Notes: generated by a model from the sequence alone, not told the origin. DNA of 64,000 nucleotides from Pseudogracilibacillus sp037071985 (GCF_037071985.1 NZ_JAXHDF010000002.1:186001-250000), one strand, 5' to 3'; numbered from the stretch's first letter, positions 35,246-43,317 are shown. Numbers and translations: made by a program.

Positions 35246-35732
35246 GTTTAAAACAAAACGATGTTTTATTAACACCTTTCTAAAATCTGACTATGTTGAT
35301 GTCAGAGAATTATTTGTAAATCAGGAGGTAAGAAAATTTCTTGGTGGCATACGTCAGGAAGATTCAATTAAGGTAGTATTGGACGAAATGCTTAATTCGA
35401 GTGATGACTCTTTTTATTGGGTTGTTAGAGAAAAACATACAGATAATTTTATGGGGTTAGTTTCTCTTGACCCTCATCACGAAGGCCATTTCCTAGAAAT
35501 ATCATATCAATTTTTGCCAAATTGGTGGGGAAAAGGTTATGCAACAGAAGTAGTTCAGTTAATAATTATTTTTGCTTTAAATGAATTAAACCTTTCAAAA
35601 ATAGTTGCTGAAACACAAACCGCAAATATTTCTTCGTGTAGGCTCTTAGAAAAATTAGGTATGAAATTAGAACGCACAATTAGCAGGTTTGGAGCTGAGC
35701 AAGCAATTTATTCCATTAGTCGTACTAATTAG
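35244..35732 (+). CDS. GNAT family N-acetyltransferase (RimJ/RimL type)
   Basis: The 162-residue protein starts at TTG 35244 after AGGGGATG. Motifs are DVRELFVNQEVRKFLGG, LEISYQFLPNWWGKGYATEVVQLII (acetyl-CoA loop WWGKGYAT) and ETQTANISSCRLLEKLGMKLERTI. The start signals lie inside the duplicated spacer, so gene and leader may have moved together. Confidence 0.88.
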   Translation: MFKTKRCFINTFLKSDYVDVRELFVNQEVRKFLGGIRQEDSIKVVLDEMLNSSDDSFYWVVREKHTDNFMGLVSLDPHHEGHFLEISYQFLPNWWGKGYATEVVQLIIIFALNELNLSKIVAETQTANISSCRLLEKLGMKLERTISRFGAEQAIYSISRTN

Positions 35733-35813
35733 AATCGAAGAAGTCTTCCTTCAACTAACCAGCTAATAGAAACTCGTCCCTTATTACAACACTATAGGGT
35801 GCAAAAGTTAAAC

Positions 35814-35843
35814 AAGGCGATCACAGTAGGGTCGCCTTTTTCT
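35814..35843 (+). terminator. Terminator after GNAT gene
   Basis: AAGGCGA and TCGCCTT form a stem around a 11-nt loop, followed by TTTTCTTTT. Confidence 0.85.
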
Positions 35844-35859
35844 TTTGGACAAACTTCTA

Positions 35860-35931
35860 ATATTATTTTTGGAATATTATGTTAGTATTGAAATAGAGAT
35901 ATTGAGCTAACGGGGCAGGTTAGTTTAATAA
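35860..35931 (+). repeat. Dispersed spacer motif, copy A
   Basis: AATATTATGTTAGTATTGAA, then AGATATTGAG and GCTAACGGGGCAGGTTAG. The first part recurs at 39801-39848. The CTAAC..GTTAG part forms a 5-bp hairpin, and similar TAACGGG motifs are seen at 27210, 35169 and in altered form at 36417. Confidence 0.6.
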
Positions 35932-36051
35932 GAGATATGAATTCTTTTTATATCGCATTTGACACATATTGTGAAATATAATATTCAAAGAAAACAATTG
36001 CACCAAATGATTTTTGAATTAATATTGAAACTTAATTAGGGAGATGGTGAA

Positions 36052-36303
36052 GTGAGCGAAATAGATAAACGAAACAGATTAAGTGAAGAACCATTCGCTT
36101 ATCAAATAACGAAAAATGGAACGGTAATAATATTTTACAGAGGTAAACAAATTAAAATTGTAAAGGATAAGGAGGCTGAGCGTCTAATAGCAAGGATCAG
36201 AGCAGTTGAAGATAATGTAACTGAAGTGCAGTTATTGTTAGCTAAAATTACAGGTAACTTTAAACGTGGGAACGAGAAATTCGGTAAAAATAAGAGAAAA
36301 TAA
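36052..36303 (+). CDS. Small basic hypothetical protein
   Basis: The 83-residue protein starts at GTG 36052 after GGGAGATGG. It has a beta-rich N-terminal part (FAYQITKNGTVIIFYRGKQIKIVKDKEAERLIARI), a helix, and a very basic end (KRGNEKFGKNKRK). I recognise no family function. It lies between two dispersed repeats in the accessory region. Confidence 0.6.
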   Translation: MSEIDKRNRLSEEPFAYQITKNGTVIIFYRGKQIKIVKDKEAERLIARIRAVEDNVTEVQLLLAKITGNFKRGNEKFGKNKRK

Positions 36304-36576
36304 ATTAATCCTATACTTCCTAGTTCGTCTAAAATATGCAATTGAAGAAAAGGTACTTATTCAACTGGGTGCGTTATTCCAAGAAGGTTTACACTATTTT
36401 TATCGAATTTATTATAGTAACAGGGAAAGTTTGTTCAATAAAAAGGAACTTTAAAAAAGAGAAACAATTTTAGTTATTAAACGCAGTTTTAGGGGATGAT
36501 TTTAGTTTTTTTTGGGGTAAAGGTAGCATCCAGAAATTTTGGGGCCATCTGTCCAATAAATGGAATTGAACGACTA
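36304..36576. other. Spacer containing duplicated segment
   Basis: Most of this interval is the second copy of the duplicated spacer (36367-36507). Unlike copy 1, no gene follows its ribosome-site-like end; a T8 tract and unrelated sequence follow instead. Confidence 0.6.
36367..36507 (+). repeat. Duplicated spacer, copy 2 (141 bp)
   Basis: It aligns with 35118-35245, including GGGTGCGTTATTCC, CTATTTTTATCGAATTTATT and the terminal AGGGGATGATTTTAGTT. It carries 13 extra bases near its 3' end. Confidence 0.9.
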
Positions 36577-36702
36577 TCAACTAAAGCCCGTAACCTTTTC
36601 TTCAAATATGTATTCTGGTTCAACCCCTTCCTTAATAAGTAAATCCTTTTGCAATTCTAATGACTGTTCCTGAGTGGAAACACGTGCGTATCCTAACTTC
36701 AA
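36577..36702 (-). pseudogene. Serine recombinase (resolvase) N-terminal remnant
   Basis: On the minus strand, GGAGG then TTG starts MKLGYARVSTQEQSLELQKD, continuing LLIKEGVEPEYIFEEKVTGFS before a stop after 41 residues. The YARVSTQ motif, with the nucleophile serine at 9, is diagnostic of the resolvase/invertase catalytic domain. The other roughly 150 residues and the DNA-binding domain are missing. It sits immediately upstream of the foreign high-GC block. Confidence 0.85.
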
Positions 36703-36989
36703 TTTTCCTCCACTTCCGTCTATAAAAGGGTTGTTAAGATGATTTGATACACTTTGAATTATAGATGAGTTTATAAACTGAATAAATAGCTTTTTAAATA
36801 ATTTTTGTGATTTTCTATAAAGGACACAAAACGACCGTTTTATATACTAAGGTTATAACTGAGCAATCGAAAAGAAATATTCAACAAGTGTATATGATAA
36901 TCTTATGAAAAGGGTTGATCTAGATAGAAATGATCAAAACAATACCAAAGGAAGCAAGCCGACAAACAATACAAAGGAGGAGAAATGAT
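36703..36989. other. Spacer before high-GC block
   Basis: An AT-rich stretch without a recognised gene. Near its end GGAGGAG (36977-36983) serves the hydrolase gene. A promoter was not identified with confidence. Confidence 0.5.
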
Positions 36990-37859
36990 ATGACATATAA
37001 CAACGAAAGGATAGTCCAAGCTAACGGGGTCGACCTCTGCGTCGAGACTTTCGGAAATCCCGCGGACCCGGCGATCATCCTTATTAGCGGCGCTCCGTTG
37101 GCTTGTTCAATGCACTGGTGGGAGGACGTGTTCTGCGAGCGCCTCGCAGCAGGCTCCCGATTCGTTATTCGCTATGACACCCGCGACTTCGGCCGATCCG
37201 TCACCTACGAGCCGGGGGATCCGCAGTACAGCCTCCGCGACCTGGCTGCGGACGTCGTCGGCCTGCTCGACACCTTCGGCCTGACCAACGCCAATCTCGT
37301 AGGTTTCGGAGTAGGAGGATGGATTGGCCAACTAGTGGCACTTGATTATCCTGATTGGGTAACAACATTAACTCTGATTTCAACAAGACCCAACGCTCAT
37401 GGTCCTACTGATCCCGACCTTCCAGAACATTCGGAGGAGTTCATGGCACACATTGGAACAGCGCTGGAGCCAGACTGGTCAAATCGGGCGGAAGTGATCG
37501 ATTACATTGTCGATTTTCAACGTGCACTTTCCAATACACAGTTCTTTGGCAAAGCGACTAAATATGACCTTGCATGTCGCATCTTCGATCGAGCCGCAAA
37601 CATTGTTTCGAGTATGAAAAACCCGCCTCTAATTGACAAGGGAGATCGTTGGAGGGAACGACTCGGAGAGGTGAGTGCCCCTACACTCGTGATTCATGGC
37701 ACCGAGGACCCCTTCTTTCCCTACGGCAATGCCCTTGCACTAGAGAAGGAGATTCCTGATGCCCAATTGATTGCCTTGGAACAGATGGGACACGAACTGC
37801 CTCGGGCGGTCTGGGACGTGGTCGTACCTGCCATTTTGCGGCACACGTCGGGCGGTTAA
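36990..37859 (+). CDS. Mosaic alpha/beta hydrolase lacking the nucleophile serine
   Basis: The 289-residue protein has the alpha/beta hydrolase layout: ILISGAPLACSMHWWEDVF (oxyanion region), RYDTRDFGRS, the nucleophile elbow at 105-109, a lid, an acid in VIHGTEDPFFPYG and the catalytic histidine in LEQMGHELP. The elbow reads GFGVGG where the family has G-x-S-x-G, so Gly107 replaces the nucleophile serine. Codons from 37017 to about 37305 are strongly GC-rich; the next 100 bases are AT-rich, then intermediate. GGAGGAG precedes the ATG. The protein is probably not a normal esterase. Confidence 0.85.
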   Translation: MTYNNERIVQANGVDLCVETFGNPADPAIILISGAPLACSMHWWEDVFCERLAAGSRFVIRYDTRDFGRSVTYEPGDPQYSLRDLAADVVGLLDTFGLTNANLVGFGVGGWIGQLVALDYPDWVTTLTLISTRPNAHGPTDPDLPEHSEEFMAHIGTALEPDWSNRAEVIDYIVDFQRALSNTQFFGKATKYDLACRIFDRAANIVSSMKNPPLIDKGDRWRERLGEVSAPTLVIHGTEDPFFPYGNALALEKEIPDAQLIALEQMGHELPRAVWDVVVPAILRHTSGG

Positions 37860-38031
37860 CAATCATTGAAGCGATCTGAATGGTCTTCCCCACTTCAGCA
37901 ACTAAGGAGCCTTGAAAATGGTACTGGTCAGCAGATCCGTCGATTCGGACGGACAACTCGACCGAACTTTACAAGCCCTATACATAAGTATTCGGTATCA
38001 ACTACATCTTATAAGAGAAAGGACGATTACA

Positions 38032-38781
38032 ATGAACAAGGAAAACATTAATTTGGCAAAAAACAAGATTGCACTTCCAAAAGTTGTCTCTCAAGACGAG
38101 TGGCTCACAGCGCGTAAGGAGCTTCTCGTCAAGGAGAAGGAAGCTAGACGTGCGCAAGATGCGTTGGCCGCGGAGCGGCGCAGGTTACCGATGGTTCGAA
38201 TTGATAAGGACTATGCATTTGAGGGTCCGGACGGCAAAGCAAGTTTACTCGACCTATTTGACGGGCGACGCCAGCTCATCGTCTATCACTTCATGATGGA
38301 ACCGGGTTCGGATCACCGCTGTCCAGGCTGCTCGTTATTAGTTGACAACATCGGCCACTTAGCCCATATGCATGCCCGAGACACCACCTTGGTATTGATG
38401 TCCCGTGCTCCACTGTCGCAGATTAAGCCGTATAAACGGCGCATGGGTTGGACGGTCCCCTGATATTCCTCGTACGGCAGCGATTTCAACTACGACTTTG
38501 GGGCCACCCACGAAGGTGGCGAGCAGGGTGGTGTGAGTGTCTTCCTTTGGGATAACGACCACGTCTTTCACACTTACCACACAACGGACCGCGGGACCGA
38601 CATTCTTTTCGGCACGTACAACTGGCTTGACATGACACCGTTCGGCCGGCAGGAAGACTGGGAGGACTCGCCTGAGGGATGGCCGCAAACCCCGCGGTAT
38701 GAGTGGTGGCGCCTCCATGACGAATACGATCACTCTAAAGGTTCGGGCTCCTGTTGCAATGTGAGAGAGAGCCACTTGTAA
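38032..38781 (+). pseudogene. DUF899 thioredoxin-like protein interrupted by one in-frame UGA
   Basis: Starting at ATG 38032 (AAAGGA upstream), the frame reads KVVSQDEWLTARKELLVKEKE, DLFDGRRQLIVYHFMMEP and CPGCSLLVDNIGHL (the redox CxxC of this family). It then meets TGA at 38461-38463. The same frame continues SSYGSDFNYDFGATHEGGEQ, VFHTYHTTDRGTDILFGTYN, LDMTPFGRQEDWEDSPEGWP to TAA at 38781. The family has tryptophan (TGG) where the TGA stands. Full length would be 249 codons. Codon use is GC-rich and foreign, as in the preceding hydrolase. Confidence 0.88.
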
Positions 38782-39203
38782 GTGTTTCATTTTGCTCCAG
38801 TGTCATTGAAGCACAATTGCTTTATAATAAGCGTCTTACTTAACCGTCTTAAGCCTACTTAAGACGGTTTCGTTTTAATCATTACACCTTATCCCCAAAA
38901 GAATCTACCCCAATTATTAATTAATCACACAGGGTTCAGGGCGTTTTTGGAAAAGTTCAACCTTTGTAAACAAACTGTTCTCAATAAAAGGTGCGGTGAT
39001 ATCACTATGAATTGTGAATGTGCTTTAAAAGAATTGATTATTAGATTAATCGTTGCTGAAATGAAGAGATTCGAACTAGATTCCGCAGGGAATGGAGAGT
39101 CTTAGCTATTACAATTAAATATTAAAACTGATTTTCAAATCTAAGAGGGTGTATCTAAAACTAAAAAGTTAAACTAAGTATTCTATCATAGGCGGAGGAT
39201 TAT
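38782..39203. other. 420-bp spacer after the high-GC block
   Basis: It holds the terminator at 38842-38876. A 32-codon open frame at 39007 (MNCECALKELII) is too short to assign. Composition returns to AT-rich. Confidence 0.55.
38842..38876 (+). terminator. Hairpin terminator after DUF899 gene
   Basis: AACCGTCTTAAG and CTTAAGACGGTT form a perfect 12-bp stem with a 4-nt loop, followed by TCGTTTTAA. Confidence 0.8.
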
Positions 39204-39740
39204 ATGAGAAAATTTTATGTCGCATCGAGCTTTAAGAACAAAGAAACAGTTATGAATAAACTAATGGGTGCTAAGAAAAGAGAGGTATCTTTGGATATTA
39301 AATACCTTGTCTATGACACCATCCCAAACAACAAATTATTAAATGGTATAATAAATCTATACAGTGATGTATTTGGTGGTAATGATAAGGAATTGCTAAT
39401 CAAAATGAAAAATAAACCCAAATTATTGTTTAATATTGCATTATACGATCAAAAAGTCGTTGGATTTAAGATTGGATATGAACTTGATAATAATAAATTC
39501 TATAGTTGGTTAGGTGGAGTGCATCCTGATTATAGAAAACATGGAATTGCTCTAACTCTAATGGAAAAACAACATGAATATTTAAGGGGAAATGGCTATA
39601 AAGTTGTCCAAACAAAAACAATGAATAAATGGCGGAATATGTTGATACTGAACATAAAAAATGGATTTGATGTTATTGAAACTTATACCGATGATAACGG
39701 ATTGCAAAAAATAGTTCTTGAAAAAACATTACTCAATTAA
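39204..39740 (+). CDS. GNAT acetyltransferase with N-terminus taken from a nucleoside deoxyribosyltransferase
   Basis: The 178-residue frame begins MRKFYVASSFKNKETV, which I recognise as the start of Bacillus nucleoside 2-deoxyribosyltransferase-like proteins. It then becomes a GNAT protein (VSLDIKYLVYDTIPNNKLLNGI, FYSWLGGVHPDYRKHGIALTLMEKQHEY, MNKWRNMLILNIKNGFDVIETY). GGCGGAGGATTAT precedes the ATG at 39204, while the internal ATG at 39252 has no clear site. The likely native GNAT start was near residue 25-28. It appears to be a deletion fusion that borrowed another gene's start signals. Confidence 0.75.
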   Translation: MRKFYVASSFKNKETVMNKLMGAKKREVSLDIKYLVYDTIPNNKLLNGIINLYSDVFGGNDKELLIKMKNKPKLLFNIALYDQKVVGFKIGYELDNNKFYSWLGGVHPDYRKHGIALTLMEKQHEYLRGNGYKVVQTKTMNKWRNMLILNIKNGFDVIETYTDDNGLQKIVLEKTLLN

Positions 39741-39800
39741 TTGGGGCAAGAGTATATCAAGGTGTTCTTAAATTGATTAGCTTTTTCTTTACTTGATAGC

Positions 39801-39848
39801 AAATATTATTCGAACATTATGTTAGTGTTGAAGTGAGATATTAAGTTA
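39801..39848 (+). repeat. Dispersed spacer motif, copy B
   Basis: AATATTATTCGAACATTATG followed by TTAGTGTTGAAGTGAGATAT matches the segment beginning at 35860 with a few substitutions. Confidence 0.6.
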
Positions 39849-40179
39849 GACTTTCTTGTCATTGAACATTATGGGAATTTAGGAGTGGTGTTATTTATTA
39901 TATTAGTTTATATAATATATATTCATTCCGAAAAAAGGCACGTTTATGATTCGGATGACGCTATTATTAGAACAACTTCATATATTATCTAGCACATCAA
40001 CGTTTGTTATGTTCACAGAATACTAAGAACATAACTTTTAATTTTCAGCTTGTGATAAGCTAAAGTTGAGTTAATTATCCTATTTTTAAAAGTAATCGTA
40101 AAGTGCAAAACATTGAGCTAAAAATATGTTTTAGTGATAATTGACCTGGGATATGGAATTACCAGATATAATATTTTTT

Positions 40180-40209
40180 AGACGTTCAATTAAAATGAGC
40201 GTCTTTTTT
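40180..40209 (+). terminator. Terminator in spacer
   Basis: AGACGTTCA pairs with TGAGCGTCT (one G-T pair) around ATTAAAA, followed by TTTTTT. Confidence 0.75.
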
Positions 40210-40271
40210 CATTGTATCTCATCAATTATGTACATTCTTAGACTATCATTTATAAATAGGCAAGAGTGGTA

Positions 40272-40445
40272 ATGTATTGGATAACTAAAGAGAAAACGGA
40301 AGAAAAAGTGTCATTGAAGTTATTTGTTGTTTTAACTAGAGCAATTAATTCAGAAAAAAAGTATGTCGAAAAGGATATAAAATCTTGGGAGCCTAATCCA
40401 ACTGAATTTGCAGTACTTGAGTTAAATTATAGTAAAGGCGATTAG
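40272..40445 (+). pseudogene. MhqR-like MarR regulator, N-terminal remnant
   Basis: The 57-codon frame VSLKLFVVLTRAINSEKKYVEKDIKSWEPNPTEFAVLELNYSKGD matches the N-terminus of the quinone-sensing MarR regulator MhqR (LKL.VVL.RA, LNPTEFAVLELLYHKGD). It stops at 40445, before the DNA-recognition helices. The cysteine used for sensing in the family is not seen in this fragment. Confidence 0.75.
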
Positions 40446-40460
40446 CAGAAACAAAAAAAT

Positions 40461-40825
40461 GAATTTGATCGAGATAAGATAATTACTCTTAGTTACTCAA
40501 ATGAAGCAAATATTGCAGCAAGTTTATTATTTCATTATGAAAATGCATCGAAAGCTGCAATTCTTCATCGTTCAATGGTTCCAAGAAGAGGGCTAGAACT
40601 ACCTGATTTAACGGGTAAGTCAGTTTATATTTCGGGTATAACGAACGACCCAATTTGTTCACCATCTGTATCATTGGAACTGCACTCATTATTGGAAAAG
40701 CAAATGTAAAAGTTGAACTTTATTGGGAAGATAGAGGTCATCAATTGACTACTACGGAGGTTGAATCAGCTAATGAAACAACTCCAACTTTTAATAACAT
40801 GCTAGGGTGGGTAAAAAAGAACTAA
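40461..40825 (+). pseudogene. MhqD-like carboxylesterase, C-terminal remnant
   Basis: EFDRDKIITLSYSNEANIAASLLFHYE, HRSMVPRRGLELPDLTGKSVYISG and, after a frameshift near 40695, KVELYWEDRGHQLTTTEVESANE match MhqD (phospholipase/carboxylesterase family). The nucleophile elbow GYSNGAN has become SYSNEAN. It directly follows the MhqR remnant, so one deletion joined the two broken genes. Confidence 0.75.
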
Positions 40826-40930
40826 AGAGTATTGTTTTTCTTCTTTGAATGATTAGCAATACTAAAGGGATAATAAAAAAGAAATCTACGTAATTACCCA
40901 ATTCATAAAAATCAGAGAGGAAAATGTATA

Positions 40931-41485
40931 ATGACAAAAGTTGGCATTTTGGTCGGGAGTCTTAGAAAAGAATCTTTTTCAAAAAAACTTAGCATAAATG
41001 TTGCATCTTTATTCCCCGAAGGATATGATGCAGAATTTATAGAAATAGGAAATTTGGTTATATATAATCAGGATTTTGACGATGAACATAATGTACCTTC
41101 AGAATATACGACCTTCCGTAACAATATAAAGGGAATGGACGCTGTTTTATTTGTGACGCCTGAATATAACCGTTCTGTACCTGCTGTACTAAAGAATGCA
41201 TTAGATGTAGGTTCTCGTCCTTATGGAGCAAATGTATGGAATGGTAAACCAGCAGCAATTATTAGCCAATCTCCTGGAAACTTGAGTGGCTTTGGTGCTA
41301 ACCACCATTTACGTCAATCACTAGTATTCTTAAATATGCCAATACTTCAACAACCTGAAGCTTATATTGGTGGCATGGCTGATTTATTGGATGAAAACGA
41401 TAAGATTAAAAATGATGGGACGGTTAAATTCTTACAATCCTTCGTCGATGCGTTTGTCGATTTAATTGAGAAACATCAAGCATAA
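40931..41485 (+). CDS. NADPH-dependent FMN reductase (azoreductase-like)
   Basis: The 184-residue intact flavodoxin-like protein has the FMN-phosphate loop VGILVGSLRKESFSKKL, TPEYNRSVPAVLKNALDV and the dimer/flavin segment QSPGNLSGFGANHHLRQSL. It should use NAD(P)H to reduce quinones, azo compounds or chromate. GAGAGGAAAATG lies before its start. Downstream of MhqR/MhqD remnants, it may belong to an electrophile-detoxification set once controlled by MhqR. Confidence 0.9.
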   Translation: MTKVGILVGSLRKESFSKKLSINVASLFPEGYDAEFIEIGNLVIYNQDFDDEHNVPSEYTTFRNNIKGMDAVLFVTPEYNRSVPAVLKNALDVGSRPYGANVWNGKPAAIISQSPGNLSGFGANHHLRQSLVFLNMPILQQPEAYIGGMADLLDENDKIKNDGTVKFLQSFVDAFVDLIEKHQA

Positions 41486-41491
41486 ACGTTG

Positions 41492-41620
41492 ATGAACATA
41501 AAAGATTTTGAAGGCCGTGTTATCCTAAGTACTGTAGTTGCAATTGTTGTTGGACGTGCAACTACACTGGATTTTGCACATTTCAGTACAAAAGTAACGA
41601 TTGGTGACGTAGATGATTGA
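41492..41620 (+). pseudogene. Short-chain dehydrogenase N-terminal remnant
   Basis: The 42-codon frame MNIKDFEGRVILSTVVAIVVGRATTLDFAHFSTKVTIGDVDD follows the start of SDR proteins (KDFEGRVA.VTGAASGIGRATALDFA..GAKV.I.D.D). The NAD(P)-binding TGAASGIG motif has been destroyed, and the frame stops after 42 residues. Confidence 0.65.
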
Positions 41621-41773
41621 TTGTCCCAATGAAGGGTATCTCCTTTGACGGGATAGTTTATTCTGGATGGAAAATTATCATAAGATGCTCGTGCTGAATA
41701 TTTATTGGTAGTTAGATTATTTTAATGTTATACGTAAACAATAAGATGAAAAAATAAAAGGAGAATGCTTTAA

Positions 41774-42877
41774 ATGTTAAGAACAGTAAAATCTGTTACA
41801 TCACCTAAAAAATTTCTCGTGGGTCAAGACTTATTGGGGGAATTATCCATATATACAAAAACATATGGCGACCATGCGTATGTTATATGTGATGAATTTA
41901 TACTGGAGCGAGCAAAAGAAGAAGCTGGTAAATCCTTTGAGAGAGAAGGACATAAGAGTGAATTTGTGATGTTCAATTATGAAATTAGCCAAGAAGAAAT
42001 TGATAAACACCGTGAAGCGGTCAGAAAATCTGGAGCTAATGTCATTGTAGGTATCGGAGGCGGAAAAACATTAGATACAGCTAAAGCAACTGCCTATTAT
42101 GAGCAATTGCCTGTAGTCATTTTTCCAACGATTGCTTCAACCGATGCTCCGTGTACAGCACTTGCTGTTATTTACAATACAGACGGTTCATTTGATCATT
42201 ACTTGTTCTTACCGTCAAATCCAGACGTTGTATTAGCCGATAGTAAAATATTAGCGGCAGCACCGACACGCTTTTTTGTAGCTGGTATTGGTGACGCGCT
42301 AGCTACTTATTTTGAAGCACGTGCATGTTACCGTAAAAATGGTGATAATTTAGCGAATTTAAAACCATCACTTTCGGGATTAGGATTAGCTAAAATGTGC
42401 TATGAGACAATTTTAGAGTATGGTTTACAAGCTAAACTTGCAGTTGACCAAGGAATTTCCACTCCAGCAGTTGAAAATATAATTGAAGCGACTATTTATT
42501 TAAGTGGTGTCGGTGCCGAAGCAGGTGGTTTAGCTGCTGCCCATGCTATTCATAACGGAATGACTGCTGTTCCATCACTCCATCATGCACAACACGGTGA
42601 AAAAGTCGTATTTGGCGTACTCACACAACTTGTATTGGAAAGTGCGCCAAAAGAAGAAATTGAAACAGTTATTAATTTTATAAAAGAGGTCGGTCTGCCA
42701 TTAACATTAAAAGATCTTGGTCTTGATGAATTTCGAGAAGAAGAATGGCAGAAAGTAGCTGAAATTGCTTGTGCAGAAGGGGATACGATGAAGAATATGC
42801 CACATCCAGTCACTCCAGATGATGTATATCAAGCGATTATATCTGCAAACGCGTTGGCTGAACATTATCGAGATTAG
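41774..42877 (+). CDS. gldA: Glycerol dehydrogenase
   Basis: The 367-residue iron-type ADH family protein oxidises glycerol to dihydroxyacetone with NAD. Visible are the NAD loop VGIGGGKTLDTAKA, PTIASTDAPCTALAVIYN, and the metal ligands Asp in AGIGDALATYFEARA and His in AAHAIHNGMT and HHAQHGEKVVFG. AAAAGGAGAATGC precedes the ATG. It stands alone, with an imperfect terminator downstream; no dihydroxyacetone kinase is adjacent. Confidence 0.95.
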   Translation: MLRTVKSVTSPKKFLVGQDLLGELSIYTKTYGDHAYVICDEFILERAKEEAGKSFEREGHKSEFVMFNYEISQEEIDKHREAVRKSGANVIVGIGGGKTLDTAKATAYYEQLPVVIFPTIASTDAPCTALAVIYNTDGSFDHYLFLPSNPDVVLADSKILAAAPTRFFVAGIGDALATYFEARACYRKNGDNLANLKPSLSGLGLAKMCYETILEYGLQAKLAVDQGISTPAVENIIEATIYLSGVGAEAGGLAAAHAIHNGMTAVPSLHHAQHGEKVVFGVLTQLVLESAPKEEIETVINFIKEVGLPLTLKDLGLDEFREEEWQKVAEIACAEGDTMKNMPHPVTPDDVYQAIISANALAEHYRD

Positions 42878-42959
42878 TTTATCATTGACTATTAGATAAC
42901 TATGTTGGTGAAAATTTATCATAATTGATCATACTGATTCTCAAAGAGTGCATAAACTG

Positions 42960-43010
42960 AACTGTGTAAGTGACAGCCTATGGCTATTACTTCGCAGTTT
43001 AGTTTTTTAT
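42960..43010 (+). terminator. Terminator after gldA
   Basis: AACTG..AAGT..AGCC pairs with GGCT..ACTT..CAGTT in an interrupted long stem, followed by a TAGTTTTTT tail. Confidence 0.75.
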
Positions 43011-43035
43011 TGGTAAAATAAAAATGAAAGGTTAA

Positions 43036-43180
43036 ATGACGGAAAAATTAACAATTACTATGATTTGCAGTAGTATACGTAAAGATTCGTTCAATAGGAA
43101 ACTATTAAACAGCATTGAACCATTGAACGTATAGCACTCGAACATTGGAAGATTCATCACGCAGAGTTAGAGACGATTTG
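43036..43180 (+). pseudogene. Remnant of a second NADPH-FMN reductase
   Basis: MTEKLTITMICSSIRKDSFNRKLLNSIEPLN matches the N-terminus of flavodoxin-like FMN reductases (GSIRK.SFNRKLL) and is followed, after a stop and a frameshift, by ALEHWKIHHAEL-like residues. AAAGG precedes the ATG. No further domain remains. Confidence 0.65.
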
Positions 43181-43317
43181 AAAATTGGATCCGTACATTC
43201 CGCAATAGCGATTGATGCATGACATATAGGATTATTAACAAGAGGATAAGGGAGTGATAATCGGACTGTTTTTACTTTAATGACTTTAAATTTTACATAG
43301 GGAGCGAGGTGTATTTT

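Larger units (their letters stand above)
39741..40271. other. 530-bp spacer with dispersed motif and terminator
   Basis: It contains the second copy of the dispersed spacer motif (39801-39848), a small AGCTT..AAGCT hairpin near 40048, and a terminator at 40180-40209. No gene is recognised; a few codons around 39950-40020 look coding-like but are broken. Confidence 0.55.

Noticed and set aside
27208..36445. True integron attC sites
   Set aside because: The motifs are short and lack the full bipartite attC structure, and no integron integrase is in the window. They are kept only as cassette-like boundaries.
37107..37386. Long open frames antisense to the hydrolase gene
   Set aside because: They are typical artefacts of GC-rich codon use on the opposite strand; the plus-strand frame has clear protein motifs.
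38461..38463. Selenocysteine as an explanation for the in-frame UGA
   Set aside because: The family has tryptophan at this position, and no SECIS-like hairpin is evident directly downstream. A nonsense mutation is simpler.
39007..39105. 32-codon open frame starting MNCECALKELII
   Set aside because: Short, with only a weak ribosome site and no family match.
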